A stretch of 64,000 nucleotides of DNA from Leifsonia xyli (GCA_001647635.1 CP014761.1:434001-498000), one strand, 5' to 3'. Counted from the stretch's first letter, positions 1-8,638 are shown. Made by a program: numbers and translations. Notes: a model not told the origin generated them from the letters alone.

Positions 1-58
1 GACGGGCATCCAGGGAGAACTCGTGCAGCATCGGATCGGTGGGGTCGGTGGCGCTCAT
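1..58 (-). CDS. N-terminal start of an unidentified protein, cut by window edge
   Basis: An ATG at 58 reads leftward off the window for 19 codons (MSATDPTDPMLHEFSLDAR). A purine-rich AAGGGATG stretch lies just upstream at the right distance for a ribosome binding site. The FSLDAR stretch resembles the start of short-chain dehydrogenases, which often continue into an ALVTG motif, but too little is present to assign a family. Confidence 0.45.
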   Translation of the reverse strand, partial: MSATDPTDPMLHEFSLDAR

Positions 59-417
59 GGCTTCATCCCTTCGCGATGGCGGCCGCCGAGGTGGCGGCTG
101 CTGCTGACATTAGCGCCCGGGGAGGCCCGCTGTCAGGATGCTTCCTGGGATGCTGTGTAGATGCCACCCTGGGGGCCCGACCAGCCCGTCTGCACTCGTG
201 TCGTGGTCACCCCGTCTCTGTCCGAACAAGCTTTCACTGATACAGACGGGCGAAAGGCAGATGCCTGACGCGGTTCGGCAGCAATGCACGTGAAGCCAGC
301 GCGCACCGCCGAGCTGTGTCGAAGGCATGTATAGGTCGTCGTTCCGCGGCACGATCCGCGTCGACGTCACTCCCTAAGAGTGGAGCGAACGCTCGAACGA
401 AGAGGAGTGAAGCAGGT
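59..417. other. intergenic region with a distant inverted repeat
   Basis: No convincing gene is seen here. GCCCGTCTG at 184-192 is the reverse complement of CAGACGGGC at 243-251, so a 9-bp stem with a 50-nt loop is possible. The last 20 bases carry GAGGAG, the ribosome binding site of the protease gene that follows. The region probably holds the divergent promoters of the two flanking genes. Confidence 0.4.
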
Positions 418-1245
418 ATGAGATCAACACGACGAACGGGTGTGTCCGCACGGCGCCGACGCCGGCTCGCAGGCAGGGGGGCCTCCGCGGTGGTGGTTGC
501 CATGGCGATCGCTCTCGGCGTCGCCGGTCCCGCGCACGCGGACGCACCCTGGACCTGGAACACGGCGACGCATCCCGCCGGTTCGGGATCCATCGGCCCG
601 CTGGGCTGGGGGTCGACCGGCGGCGGCGTGTGGCGTCAGCGCGGGGTCTACTTCGTGCCGGGCGCGGGCCATATCGATTCGCCCCTCGGCAACTGGAGGG
701 ACGAGCAGGTGACCGGATCGGGGAGCGTCGGCAGGGTCGCCTACACCACGTATGCGAACGGCGCGTCCGGCTATCCCGACATCGGAATGATCTCCACCGG
801 TACGCAGCCCATCGCGCCCAAGATCCGGGTGTCCGACGGATGGCAGGACGCCATCGTCATGGATGTCGCGCATCCCGGGGACATCGTCGCCGGCGCGTCG
901 CTGTGCCATTCCGGCACGTCGCCTCAGACTGCGGCTTCGGCCGGATACCGATGCGGACAGGCGCTACAGACGTGTTCGCCGCCGAGCGCCCTGTGCTCGT
1001 TCACGGCGAAGGTGTCCGGCGGCGACTCCGGCGGTCCGGTGTGGTGGTACAGCGCGGGCGGTGTAAAACTCTACGGTTGGATCCACGGATACGACGGCAC
1101 CTCGGGCAACGGCTACTTCGTCCCGGTCTGGGCGCTGCAAGACCACGTGTGGACGGCGAGCGAGTCATGGAGCTCGTGGGGCTACCCGGCCGGCATCGAC
1201 ACGACGGGATGCTTCGTGACGTACACCGGATGCGTCCGGTCCTGA
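418..1245 (+). CDS. secreted S1-family (streptogrisin-like) serine protease
   Basis: This 275-residue protein starts at ATG 418, behind GAGGAG. An arginine-rich n-region and a hydrophobic stretch ending AHA-DAPW near residue 41 form a signal peptide, so it should be exported. The active-site serine is clear in GGDSGGP (Ser204). A CxSG...GYRCG segment before it is the disulfide region typical of streptogrisin and alpha-lytic proteases. His85 in GAGH and Asp121 in YPDIG sit where the other triad residues belong, although the usual TAGHC is not conserved. The long propeptide of streptogrisins is absent. It is therefore either a compact protease of this family or a trypsin-fold protein with changed activity. 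A strong terminator follows it. Confidence 0.75.
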   Translation: MRSTRRTGVSARRRRRLAGRGASAVVVAMAIALGVAGPAHADAPWTWNTATHPAGSGSIGPLGWGSTGGGVWRQRGVYFVPGAGHIDSPLGNWRDEQVTGSGSVGRVAYTTYANGASGYPDIGMISTGTQPIAPKIRVSDGWQDAIVMDVAHPGDIVAGASLCHSGTSPQTAASAGYRCGQALQTCSPPSALCSFTAKVSGGDSGGPVWWYSAGGVKLYGWIHGYDGTSGNGYFVPVWALQDHVWTASESWSSWGYPAGIDTTGCFVTYTGCVRS

Positions 1246-1260
1246 GGCAGGGGTGCCAGG

Positions 1261-1297
1261 CGGCCGTTCGGAGGAAGGGGGAGCCTCCGAACGGCCG
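1261..1297. terminator. perfect 14-bp hairpin after the protease gene
   Basis: CGGCCGTTCGGAGG at 1261-1274 pairs exactly with CCTCCGAACGGCCG at 1284-1297 across a 9-nt loop. It lies 15 bases after the protease stop and ahead of the convergent DUF1206 gene. There is no T-run, as is common in actinobacteria. Confidence 0.7.
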
Positions 1298-1362
1298 GGC
1301 GTGCTTCCAGTGTGCGAGCGGTCGCCCGGGGTCGAGAGGCACCGATCGAAAGCATCGAGCTG

Positions 1363-2192
1363 TCAGAAGTGTGCGACCCAAGCCCGCAGGACGTTGTACA
1401 CGCCGGAGGCGATGAGTCCCGCCCCGGTGGCGATCAACAGCGCGACGCCGAGGGGACCGTCGACAGCGACTCGAACGCGCCGTAGAGCCCGGAGGCCTCG
1501 TCGGGGCGGACTGTGACCGCTGCTACCACGAAGAGCGTTCCGGCGACGCCGAGCACGAAGCCCTTCGCGGCGTAGCCGAGGACGCCGAGCACCGTGAGCG
1601 TCGTCCCGGCAGCCGGGAGATCGGGGATGTCGATGTCGCGGAGGAACCGCCGGCGCACGCCCTTGATCAGCAGGAACACGCCGATGCCGATCACGACCAG
1701 GCCGACCAGCACCAGGAGTACCACGCCGCCCGGAAGGGCGAGGATCTGACCGCTGAGCGTGCGCGTCGAGGAGCTGGCATCGCTCGGGTGGCCCTGCACG
1801 ACCGCGAGTGCGGTCAGGGCGAGGGCCGCATAGGCGATCGCCTTTCCGGCGTTCTGGAGCCGCCGCCCCCAGCGCTTCATGGGCGTGCCGGCGCGCATCA
1901 GGGCGGCCTCGATGAGCAGCCACACCGCCAACGACAGCAGACCGATCATGCTCACCCAGAGCAGCACGAAGCCGCCGGGAAGCTGACCCAGCTGCTCCAT
2001 CGCACCCGACTGGTCCGCGTCGGCGAAGTGGTTGATCCCGAGCTGGATGGCCAGCGCCCCGAGGAGCACCTGCACCAGGCCGCTCGCCGCGAAGCCGATC
2101 CGGGCGAGAACATGCAGCACCGTGCTGTCCCGCGCCGTCCGGGCCGCATCCCGAACCTTGTCACCGGCGTCGGCCGTCCCGTGGGAGGTCAT
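1363..2192 (-). pseudogene. DUF1206 membrane protein gene, interrupted by one frameshift
   Basis: From ATG 2192 the frame encodes a DUF1206-type integral membrane protein of unknown function, with about six hydrophobic segments in three paired repeats (for example [19 protein letters not shown]). The reading is lost in a G/C run at 1452-1455. The expected C-terminus, GVALLIATGAGLIASGVYNV, continues in the next frame to a stop at 1363. The span is 830 bases; one added base gives 276 residues, the usual length of the family. The start overlaps the PAP2 stop by ATGA, so the two are translationally coupled. The break may be a sequence error. Confidence 0.75.
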
Positions 2193-3022
2193 GTGCCGTC
2201 CACCTGCGGCTGCGACAGCTCGCCCTCGACCTTCTCGCCCTCGACCCGCACAGTACGTCGGGTGTCGAGCGCGATCACTCCGCCGAGGACCGCCAGCGAC
2301 AGGGCGACGGAGCCGGTGGTGTCGCTGATCCAGTGGTAGCCGAGGTAGAGGCGGCTGGCCACCTGGAGGACGATCAGGGCTGCGGCGACCGCGAAGGCCA
2401 CGACGGTGAACCACGGCTTCTGGATGCGGCTCGCCAGCAGGAACGCGAGGATGAGGAAGAAGTCGGATGCCCCGAGCACGTGCCCGGAGGGGAACGAGAA
2501 GGTGTGGTCCGGCGCCATCAGCATGAGCGACAGCGGAGGTCGCGGGTGCTGGATGATCGGCGCGAGGATCTGCGCGAGCACCACGCCGGTCAGCATGCCG
2601 GCGGCGAGGAGGAACGGCCGCCACAGGTGCCGCGCCAGGAGGGCCCAGACGATGACGGTGATGAGCACGATGAACGGCATGGCCACGGGCCCGAAGATGA
2701 TCGCGAGCACGGTCATGAAACCGGTCGCCTCCGTGGACCGTTGGGCGTTGAACCAGCGCTCCACCGGCACATCGAGCCGCTCGTAGCCGGTGTGGGTGAT
2801 CACGTTCGTGGCGAGCAGCACGAAGGCGGTCAGGCCGACCACCACGAGGACGACCGACGTCAGGTAGAGGCGGCGGCGCGTCTCGGCCGGAAGATAGCGT
2901 TCTTCGACGATGAACCGCTTGTTCCAGTCGGACAGGCGGCTCGTTCGGAGGTCAGCGGCTGCGGGCACTGGTTGGAGCCTTTCGGGACGGCGAGCAACGG
3001 CGACCCGTGGGGCGGGCGTCAT
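2189..3022 (-). CDS. PAP2-family membrane phosphatase
   Basis: This 277-residue protein belongs to the type 2 phosphatidic acid phosphatase family, which removes phosphate from lipid phosphates such as undecaprenyl pyrophosphate. Three catalytic motifs are visible: HPRP at 159-162, PSGH at 178-181, and SR223...H230...D234. The lysine that usually begins the first motif is not obvious. About five or six membrane segments surround these motifs. The ATG at 3022 is chosen as the first start after the divergent intergenic gap. Its stop overlaps the DUF1206 start (ATGA), making a two-gene operon; the aldo/keto reductase is divergent. Confidence 0.85.
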   Translation of the reverse strand: MTPAPRVAVARRPERLQPVPAAADLRTSRLSDWNKRFIVEERYLPAETRRRLYLTSVVLVVVGLTAFVLLATNVITHTGYERLDVPVERWFNAQRSTEATGFMTVLAIIFGPVAMPFIVLITVIVWALLARHLWRPFLLAAGMLTGVVLAQILAPIIQHPRPPLSLMLMAPDHTFSFPSGHVLGASDFFLILAFLLASRIQKPWFTVVAFAVAAALIVLQVASRLYLGYHWISDTTGSVALSLAVLGGVIALDTRRTVRVEGEKVEGELSQPQVDGT

Positions 3023-3109
3023 GCACTGTACGCGGAAAAGCGACGACTCTCCATTCCGTGCGGCTGCCGACCGCCGCGGCGTATCGTCCGAGTCGACGGA
3101 AGAAGCAGC

Positions 3110-3930
3110 ATGGAACTCATAGAACCGACCCGGTCCCGCCTCGGCCAGGGCACGTGGTACCTGGGCGAGAGTCCGTCCCGCCACGACACCGAAGTGGATG
3201 CGCTGCGAACCGGCATCGACGTCGGCCTGACCACCATCGACACCGCCGAGATGTACGGCGACGGCGCCTCCGAGCGCCTGGTGGGTGAGGCCATCGCCGG
3301 GCGCCGCGACGATGTCTTCCTGATCAGCAAGGTGCTGCCGAGCAACGCCGACCGCCGCGGGATGGGGGAGTCGTGCCGAGCGAGTCTCCGGCGGCTGGGC
3401 ACCGACCGCCTCGACCTCTACCTGTTGCACTGGCGGGGGCGCCATCCGCTGGCCGAAACCGTCGAGGGGTTCGAGGATCTGATCCGGGAGGGCCTCATCC
3501 GCTCGTGGGCGTCAGCAACTTCGACACTGACGACCTGGACGAGCTCGTCGCCGTGCTGGGCGGAGACCGCGTCGCCACCGACCAGGTGCTCTACAACCTC
3601 GAAACCCGTGGTCCTGAGATCGACCTGCTTCCGTGGTGCCGGAAGGCCGGCATCCCGTTGATGTCGTATTCGCCGATCGGCCACGGCAGCCTCCTGCGGA
3701 CGCCGCTGCTCACGTCGCTGGCGGCAGCGAAAGGTCTCACGCCCGCGCAGATCGCCATCGCCTGGGTGCTGCGCCATCCCGACCTCGCCGTCGCGGCCAA
3801 GGCATCGACCCGTGAGCACGTCCTCGAGAACCGAGCCGCGCTGGACGTGACGTTCACGCCCGACGAGCTGGCCGCTCTCGACCGACTGTTCCCGCGACCG
3901 CCTCGAAAGGTGCCGCTCGAGGTGCTGTGA
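3110..3930 (+). pseudogene. aldo/keto reductase gene, interrupted by one frameshift
   Basis: The N-terminal frame from ATG 3110 has the complete aldo/keto reductase tetrad Asp44, Tyr49, Lys74 and His107, expected to reduce carbonyls with NADPH. At the G run 3507-3509 the frame breaks: GLIRSW must continue into [14 protein letters not shown], which lies in the neighbouring frame and runs to 3930. One added G gives 273 residues and a full-length enzyme, including the cofactor-binding end (AKASTREHVLENRAAL). All diagnostic residues survive, so either a recent mutation or a sequencing undercall is likely. It converges on the SRPBCC gene, 21 bases away. Confidence 0.75.
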
Positions 3931-3951
3931 TCGGCGTTCGCCCGGTCGGTG

Positions 3952-4410
3952 TCAGGAGACCAGTCGCGCGAGGTTGTCGAGTTCGTTGGCGCGGCCAGCG
4001 AGGAGGCGCTCGGTCCAGACGTCGTCGTGCAGTTCCTCCACCTGCATCACCACGCGGGTCCCCTCGCTGGACGGTTCCAGATCGACCACGGTGAGCTGCT
4101 CATACGGCTCGTGGTCGGGCACGAAGTCGATGACCGACCGGTAGGCGATGCGCGTCGGGCGGCGGAGCTCGGTGAAGATCTTCCGCGCTCGGGTGCGCAG
4201 GGGCAGGCCGTTCTGCTCGAGGAACGAGACTTGGGCAGGATCTTCCGCGGTCATCGTGTAGATCAGCTCGCCGTCCGGGCGCGCGTCGATGAGGTCGACG
4301 TCGGTGCGGAAGCCGTCCGGCGCCCACCAGCGGGAGATGCCGTCGGCGGTGGTCCAGAGTTCCCATACGGCTTCGGGCGAGGCGGGAATGGTGCGCTCGA
4401 GGGTTTCCAT
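3952..4410 (-). CDS. SRPBCC / AHSA1-like domain protein
   Basis: A 152-residue single-domain protein starting at ATG 4410. The opening ERTIPASPEAVWELWTTADGISRWWAP is the hallmark of the AHSA1 branch of the SRPBCC fold, a hydrophobic-cavity ligand-binding domain. The ligand is unknown. It is divergent from the ArsR-SRPBCC fusion gene, and the 81-bp gap holds an inverted repeat, so the fusion protein probably controls it. Confidence 0.8.
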   Translation of the reverse strand: METLERTIPASPEAVWELWTTADGISRWWAPDGFRTDVDLIDARPDGELIYTMTAEDPAQVSFLEQNGLPLRTRARKIFTELRRPTRIAYRSVIDFVPDHEPYEQLTVVDLEPSSEGTRVVMQVEELHDDVWTERLLAGRANELDNLARLVS

Positions 4411-4456
4411 GGTCGTGTCATCTCGTCGAGTTGTGTCGCGATGAGGCAGACGATAT

Positions 4457-4472
4457 ATTCGTTCTGACGAAT
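4457..4472. promoter_or_regulatory. candidate ArsR-type operator between divergent genes
   Basis: ATTCGT at 4457-4462 and ACGAAT at 4467-4472 form a 6-bp inverted repeat with a 4-nt centre, in a locally AT-rich stretch. It lies 19 bases before the regulator start and between the divergent SRPBCC and ArsR-SRPBCC genes. Spacing and symmetry suit a winged-helix dimer. No footprint data are available. Confidence 0.5.
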
Positions 4473-4491
4473 GTGTCAAGAGGGAGTCGAC

Positions 4492-5253
4492 ATGGATATT
4501 CAGCAGGCGCTGGCCGCGATGGGGGAGCCGACCCGGTTCCGCATCCTGAGCCTGCTGGCAACGGGGCCGCGCACGGTCTCGGAGGTGGCCACCTCGCTCG
4601 GCGCGTTGCAGCCGCAGACCACCAAGCACCTGCAGTTGCTCGAGTCGGTCGGGGTCGTCACCATCGAGCGACTGGGTCGGCGCCGTCTCGCGCGGCTCGA
4701 CCGGGATGCCGTCCGCGAGCTCGCCGACTGGTTGGGCGGAATGGCGACCGCCACGCCTGACGACGACGCCCTGCAGCAGTACTCGTCCGCGGTGCGCTCC
4801 GCCGAGACGACGGCGGACATCCTGCTCGAGCGCACGCTCGCTGCGCCGCCGGACGTCGTGTGGCGGGCCTGGACGGATGCCGCGGAGGCCGCGCGCTGGT
4901 GGGCTCCACGGCACTTCCAGGTCGTCCGCTGCGCGGTGTCGCCGCAGCCCGGCGCTGCGGTCGAGCTCGTACTGCGGGAGGCCGACGGCGCGGAGTACGC
5001 GTCGGCCGGAACGGTGCGCTCGGTGGACGCCGGCCGCGCCATCGTCTTCGAGTTGTCGCCGGTCGACCCCGACGGGCGGCCATACTTCGACGTTGTCGTC
5101 GATGCAGCGCTCGAGCCCTCCGGCGACGGCACGGCGCTGCGCGTGCATATCACCGCAGAGGGGGCCGACGTCGACGCAGCGCCGATGCTCGCCGGCCTCG
5201 AGCCCGGCTGGAGTCAGCAGCTCGACCGCCTGCAGGAACTCATGTCGGGGTGA
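4492..5253 (+). CDS. ArsR-family regulator fused to an SRPBCC domain
   Basis: This 253-residue protein has two domains. Residues 5-75 form an ArsR-type winged helix (MGEPTRFRILSLLATGPRTV, then the recognition helix around PQTTKHLQLL). Residues about 113-250 form an AHSA1/SRPBCC domain (ERTLAAPPDVVWRAWTDA...RWWAP). No cysteine metal site of classical ArsR proteins is seen, so the SRPBCC cavity may be the sensor. The start at 4492 follows AGAGGGAG; an in-frame ATG at 4471 overlaps the operator and lacks a ribosome binding site. The divergent SRPBCC gene is the probable target. Confidence 0.85.
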   Translation: MDIQQALAAMGEPTRFRILSLLATGPRTVSEVATSLGALQPQTTKHLQLLESVGVVTIERLGRRRLARLDRDAVRELADWLGGMATATPDDDALQQYSSAVRSAETTADILLERTLAAPPDVVWRAWTDAAEAARWWAPRHFQVVRCAVSPQPGAAVELVLREADGAEYASAGTVRSVDAGRAIVFELSPVDPDGRPYFDVVVDAALEPSGDGTALRVHITAEGADVDAAPMLAGLEPGWSQQLDRLQELMSG

Positions 5254-5606
5254 GTGCTCTGGAGGTGACGTGAGTTGGCGGTTTTCCGACGATCAGCAAG
5301 CACTGATAATGCACATTATGTCAGTACGAAGACGCATGTCCGCCGTAGACGCGAATACGCTGCCGTTCACGGACTCCCCTGCTTGCGTGTTCTAACTCCT
5401 GGCTGATTTCCGCAACGATGCCGGCGCGGTATCAGGAAGACGCCTGGCGTAGCGGTGCAATATGGCCGCTGATTTGCCATCTAGATCCAATCAACAAAAC
5501 CACTAAACAGCTTCGCCACAACGTTTGATTGAGCTTCATTTCCAGCGCCCCTAATGAGGCAGTGATGCCCCGGAAGCTCGCTCAACCGGAGCACCTTACA
5601 AAGCTG
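5254..5606. other. gene-free, lower-GC stretch with one small palindrome
   Basis: No gene is supported here on either strand. Base composition is visibly less GC-rich than the flanking DNA and matches the DUF4259/LRR patch to the right, suggesting acquired DNA. ATAATG and CATTAT form an inverted repeat with a CA centre at 5306-5319, set in a longer imperfect palindrome (CTGA...TCAG), which could be an operator. Confidence 0.4.
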
Positions 5607-5984
5607 TCAGAGCCGCGAGGCGAGGCTGTGGACCTCGTTAAGCCAGGCACGGAGCTCCTGAGGATCCTCTGCAAGGAGTTCACGGAGCTCTGAGGTTTCC
5701 GGCGAGCCAGTGACGCGGTCAACGAGCGCCTGTAGCTCAGCAGTCGGGACCGCGCCCAGGTCGAGGCCCTCGAGCCCCTCCGGCAATGAGACCGAGCCTG
5801 CCCAACGTGAACCGGCGACCAACGCGAGAGCAGCGACGACTTGGCTGCCAGCAGAGGCGTCCAGATAGCCGAGGACCGTCAGCCGGCCGATCAAGCTTGC
5901 GATTGTTTCGTCGCCGTCCTTCAGCGCGCCCAGGAAATCCAGTGCGTCGTCGTTGTCGAACGGACCATATCCCCAGGCGCCCAT
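5607..5984 (-). CDS. DUF4259 protein
   Basis: A 125-residue protein starting at ATG 5984. The opening MGAWGYGPFDNDDALDF is the signature of DUF4259 (MGxWGxGxFDND). Biochemical function is unknown. Homologues are, to my knowledge, often seen in scattered accessory loci, including near polymorphic toxins, so an immunity role is possible but inferred. The ATG overlaps the stop of the LRR-like gene (TAATG), so it is coupled to that gene. Confidence 0.8.
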   Translation of the reverse strand: MGAWGYGPFDNDDALDFLGALKDGDETIASLIGRLTVLGYLDASAGSQVVAALALVAGSRWAGSVSLPEGLEGLDLGAVPTAELQALVDRVTGSPETSELRELLAEDPQELRAWLNEVHSLASRL

Positions 5985-6799
5985 TAGAAAGGTCCCGAGC
6001 TTGGGCGGCGCCCCTTGCGGGGAGGGAATGACCACTTTTCCGGATGACGAACCTGCGATCGGAAGGCTGTATCGAAGACGTTAGAACCCGCGATTCCTAT
6101 CTCTGGGAAATCCAAAGTTACTAATGGGTCGATTGGCTCGATGTTGCGACAATCTCCGATTCCCAGGGATTCAAGGTTCAGTTCGAGCAGGCTCTCAGCG
6201 GAAGTGACTTTCCCAATGTCGGAAAGTCCGAGTGTGCGAAGTGTCCTCCGGTAGGTCCGGAGGCCGCTCAGGTCAAGTTCAGCACAGCCGTTCATTCGTA
6301 GCCAGCGAAGCGCGCTTGAGCTCTTGAGTTGCGGCACTTCCGTTATCGGTCGGGCGTGCCAGAGTTCCAACTCTTCCAGCGGCGCCTCGAATTCTTCAAC
6401 GAGTTCCCACGGCATGCGCGTGGTCTCAAACGAGCGCAAAGTGCCAACGCTCAGAACGGACTCGAAGTTTCGGAACCTCCCCGCGTAGGACCGCAAGTGA
6501 GGAAGTCGAGTCAGATCGACCGAGAACTTCGACTTTGCGGCTTGAACATGCAGTCGCTCGAGCCTGGTGAAGGATTCGAGTACGCGTAAGTCGGTTGCCA
6601 GGCCGGCGTCCACGTAGAGGTCCCGCACCACGGGCGCAGCGATCTCGATTGAGGCGAAATCCGCAACGTCCAACGGTATGAACGTTAGGCGCCCACCGAG
6701 CGCCTCGATTACAGGAAGATCGGCTTCGGTGATGCGCATGCCATAGCCAATGCGCTCCACCCGCGGCGGAAGCTTGGTTAGATCACGAACCACTTGCAT
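5984..6799 (-). CDS. leucine-rich-repeat-like protein
   Basis: This 271-residue protein shows irregular leucine-rich repeats: LERLHVQ, LRSYAGR, LEELELWHA, LRWLRMNGCAELDLSGL, LRTLGLSDIGKV, LNLESLGIGDC. Such solenoids bind proteins. ATG 6799 has a strong GGAGGA just upstream. No signal peptide or membrane segment is seen, so it is probably cytoplasmic. Codon usage is less GC-rich than the surroundings. It lies just after an Rhs fragment and is coupled to a DUF4259 gene, which suggests an immunity protein for a lost toxin. That role is inference. Confidence 0.7.
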   Translation of the reverse strand: MQVVRDLTKLPPRVERIGYGMRITEADLPVIEALGGRLTFIPLDVADFASIEIAAPVVRDLYVDAGLATDLRVLESFTRLERLHVQAAKSKFSVDLTRLPHLRSYAGRFRNFESVLSVGTLRSFETTRMPWELVEEFEAPLEELELWHARPITEVPQLKSSSALRWLRMNGCAELDLSGLRTYRRTLRTLGLSDIGKVTSAESLLELNLESLGIGDCRNIEPIDPLVTLDFPEIGIAGSNVFDTAFRSQVRHPEKWSFPPRKGRRPSSGPF

Positions 6800-6808
6800 T
6801 CCTCCGAT

Positions 6809-7372
6809 TCAGAAGCCGACTATTCGCCGAGTCACGTAACCAGCAGCCGGGTGAGCTAGGAATCGGACGACGGACATTGCGTTGATCTTATTGACAGTCT
6901 TGCCGCCGGGGCCCGCGCCTCCGGCACGCAAGATCATCATCTGTTCTGCACGCGCAAGGTCTATCGCGTCTAGTAGACCGCAATGACTTGACCGCGTTTC
7001 TGATTCTCCTCCGTGAGACGACCGGCAGCTCTGTGTTCCGCCAGTGTAGGTCGAGGGCACGGTGGCCGGTCCGTCGCCGAGCGTGTCCGCGAGAACTCGT
7101 CCGGCTTGTGAGCGAATCTGGGTATCGCAGACGGCTCCCTGATTGTTCGGGAACGCCCAGGCGAGCGATTGGATGGCGCCGGCCGGTGTGCGAGTCCAGT
7201 TCCCGGTGACGCCTGTTCCTGCCGCCCCCGGCCCTGCTGGGTAGGTCACGCTGGCAAGCTCCCCGTTGGTGTATGCGGGGACGGCGAGCAGATTCCCGGA
7301 GAGGTCTTTGACGCTGGTGATGCGGCCGTCGTCGTCGTAGGTGAACTGCTGCCCCTGGGGCCAGAGGGCGTC
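6809..7372 (-). pseudogene. Rhs/YD-repeat protein C-terminal fragment
   Basis: The frame contains WPQGQQFTYDDDGRITSV and NGELASVTYP, typical of YD/Rhs repeats, then LADTLGDGPATVPSTYT. An in-frame TGA at 7373-7375 precedes the readable part and no start codon is present, so it is a truncated remnant. After STYT the sequence changes to an unrelated lower-GC tail of about 80 residues ending TRRIVGF. That tail occupies the place of a variable toxin tip but matches no family I know. Two possible immunity genes follow in the same direction. Confidence 0.65.
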
Positions 7373-7465
7373 TCATCGACCTCGCTTCCACGACGAATAC
7401 GCCGCTCACGAATACGCACTCTCACCACTCGAGGAGCGCGGCCGGCCTTCGTAGCGCACCGCGCC

Positions 7466-7894
7466 TCACCTCACGAGGCTCTCCCGAATCCGGCGCAGCA
7501 CGTCCGTCGTCTGCGCCAGCTCCTCCGCCGAGCTGACACGGGCCGTCTCGTCCGCCCACGCGCGCCTCAGCGGGCGGATGCGCTCCAGTGTCGCGCGTCC
7601 TTCTGCGGTGAGGTGCACGAGCGGCGCGCGCGCGTCGTCCGGATCCGGCTCCCGCGTGACCAGACCAGCGCGCTCGAGGGCGGCGACGCTCTCGGCGGCG
7701 GACTGCCGGCGCAAACCGCGGCGGCGAGCGATTCCTGCCACGCTCATCGGTCCGTGAGCGATCGCACCGAGCGTCAGCCAGCGGGAGGCGGTCAGCTGCT
7801 CCCCCGCGACCAGTCGATCCCCGGCCGTCGCGAACGCGTCGGCCAGTCGGAACACCTCGTCGACGAGGGCAGTAAGCTCCCGGCCGCCGTTCAC
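7466..7894 (-). CDS. MarR-family transcriptional regulator
   Basis: A 142-residue winged-helix regulator. LTASRWLTLGAIAHGPMSVAGIARRRGL..QSAAESVAALERAGLVTREPDPDDARAPLVHLT is the MarR DNA-binding core with the beta-wing. GTG 7894 is used because it overlaps the stop of the upstream VOC gene (GTGA). The two genes are co-expressed, and a perfect palindrome upstream of the VOC gene is the probable autoregulatory operator. Confidence 0.85.
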   Translation of the reverse strand: MNGGRELTALVDEVFRLADAFATAGDRLVAGEQLTASRWLTLGAIAHGPMSVAGIARRRGLRRQSAAESVAALERAGLVTREPDPDDARAPLVHLTAEGRATLERIRPLRRAWADETARVSSAEELAQTTDVLRRIRESLVR

Positions 7895-8244
7895 GTCGAC
7901 TCCACGAGGCAGACGACGTGACCGTCCGCGTCGCGCACGACGGCCATCCGCTCCCCCCACGGCTGCGTGGCCGGCGGATCGACCACCACTCCCCCGGCGG
8001 CGGTCCATCGAGCGGCCACGACGTCCAGGCCGTCGACGGTGAATGTGAGGGCGACGGCCGCGTCAGAGGCGGATGACGGCCGTTCATGGAACATCAGCTC
8101 CACGCCGTCGCCAGTGCGCATCCGGGCGAAACCCTCGTCCCGTCTTTCCACCGCGAACCCGAGGCCATGCGCGTAGACGGGCAGAGCCACCTGGAGTGAC
8201 CGTACCGAGATGACCGCACGACTCAGAACCGCGATCGATGACAT
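7891..8244 (-). CDS. VOC-superfamily protein (glyoxalase/bleomycin-resistance fold)
   Basis: A 117-residue protein with the single VOC fold: SRAVISVRSLQVALPVYAHGLGF at the start and PWGERMAVVRDADGHVVCLVE at the end. Such proteins bind metals or hydrophobic drugs; the substrate here is unknown. ATG 8244 fits the fold start; two in-frame ATGs up to 8262 overlap the palindrome. It is the first gene of a two-gene operon with MarR, an arrangement common for small resistance or detoxification units. Confidence 0.8.
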   Translation of the reverse strand: MSSIAVLSRAVISVRSLQVALPVYAHGLGFAVERRDEGFARMRTGDGVELMFHERPSSASDAAVALTFTVDGLDVVAARWTAAGGVVVDPPATQPWGERMAVVRDADGHVVCLVEST

Positions 8245-8260
8245 ACCGCCATCATGACCC

Positions 8261-8280
8261 ATTGACAGGAGCCTGTCAAT
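8261..8280. promoter_or_regulatory. palindromic operator upstream of the VOC-marR pair
   Basis: ATTGACAGG at 8261-8269 and CCTGTCAAT at 8272-8280 are exact reverse complements separated by AG. TTGACA inside each arm resembles a -35 element, so bound MarR would block the promoter. Perfect symmetry, 17 bases before the VOC start, makes it a strong candidate. Confidence 0.7.
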
Positions 8281-8296
8281 CAACGCGGTCGCGCAG

Positions 8297-8638
8297 TCAA
8301 CTCCCCCGGAGCAATCGCGCCAGCGCCAACCCGGCCGCAGATACCAGCGGGGCCGCAGCGATGATGACGGCGACCGGGTTCGGGCGGAACACCGGGCCAC
8401 GGGGCCCGCCGATGTAGGCGCCGATCGGCATGGCGTAGCCGCCGCCACCGCCGCCACTCCCCTCGCCGCGATCGCCGCCGCCCGCCTCCTCGCCGGACCC
8501 CTCGCCGCCTCCGAAGCCGAAGACGACGATCGCGACGGGGAGGACGTCGTGTCCGTCGAGCGTCGTCGTGTCGCCGTATGCGAGCCGGGCGCCCCAGGCG
8601 GGCACGGAGTCGGCCATTCTCTCGATGAGCTTCGTCAT
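8297..8638 (-). CDS. GerW/YtfJ-like protein
   Basis: A 113-residue protein. GDTTTLDGHDVLPVAIVVFGFGGGEGSGE followed by a Gly-rich loop and GGGGGGYAMPIGAYIGG matches the YtfJ/GerW layout (VIPVxxVxFGFGxGGG...PVG). A C-terminal hydrophobic stretch (VAVIIAAAPLVSAAGLALA) could be a membrane anchor. In spore formers GerW acts in germination; actinobacterial members have no settled role. The gene is divergent from the MFS exporter. Confidence 0.65.
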   Translation of the reverse strand: MTKLIERMADSVPAWGARLAYGDTTTLDGHDVLPVAIVVFGFGGGEGSGEEAGGGDRGEGSGGGGGGYAMPIGAYIGGPRGPVFRPNPVAVIIAAAPLVSAAGLALARLLRGS

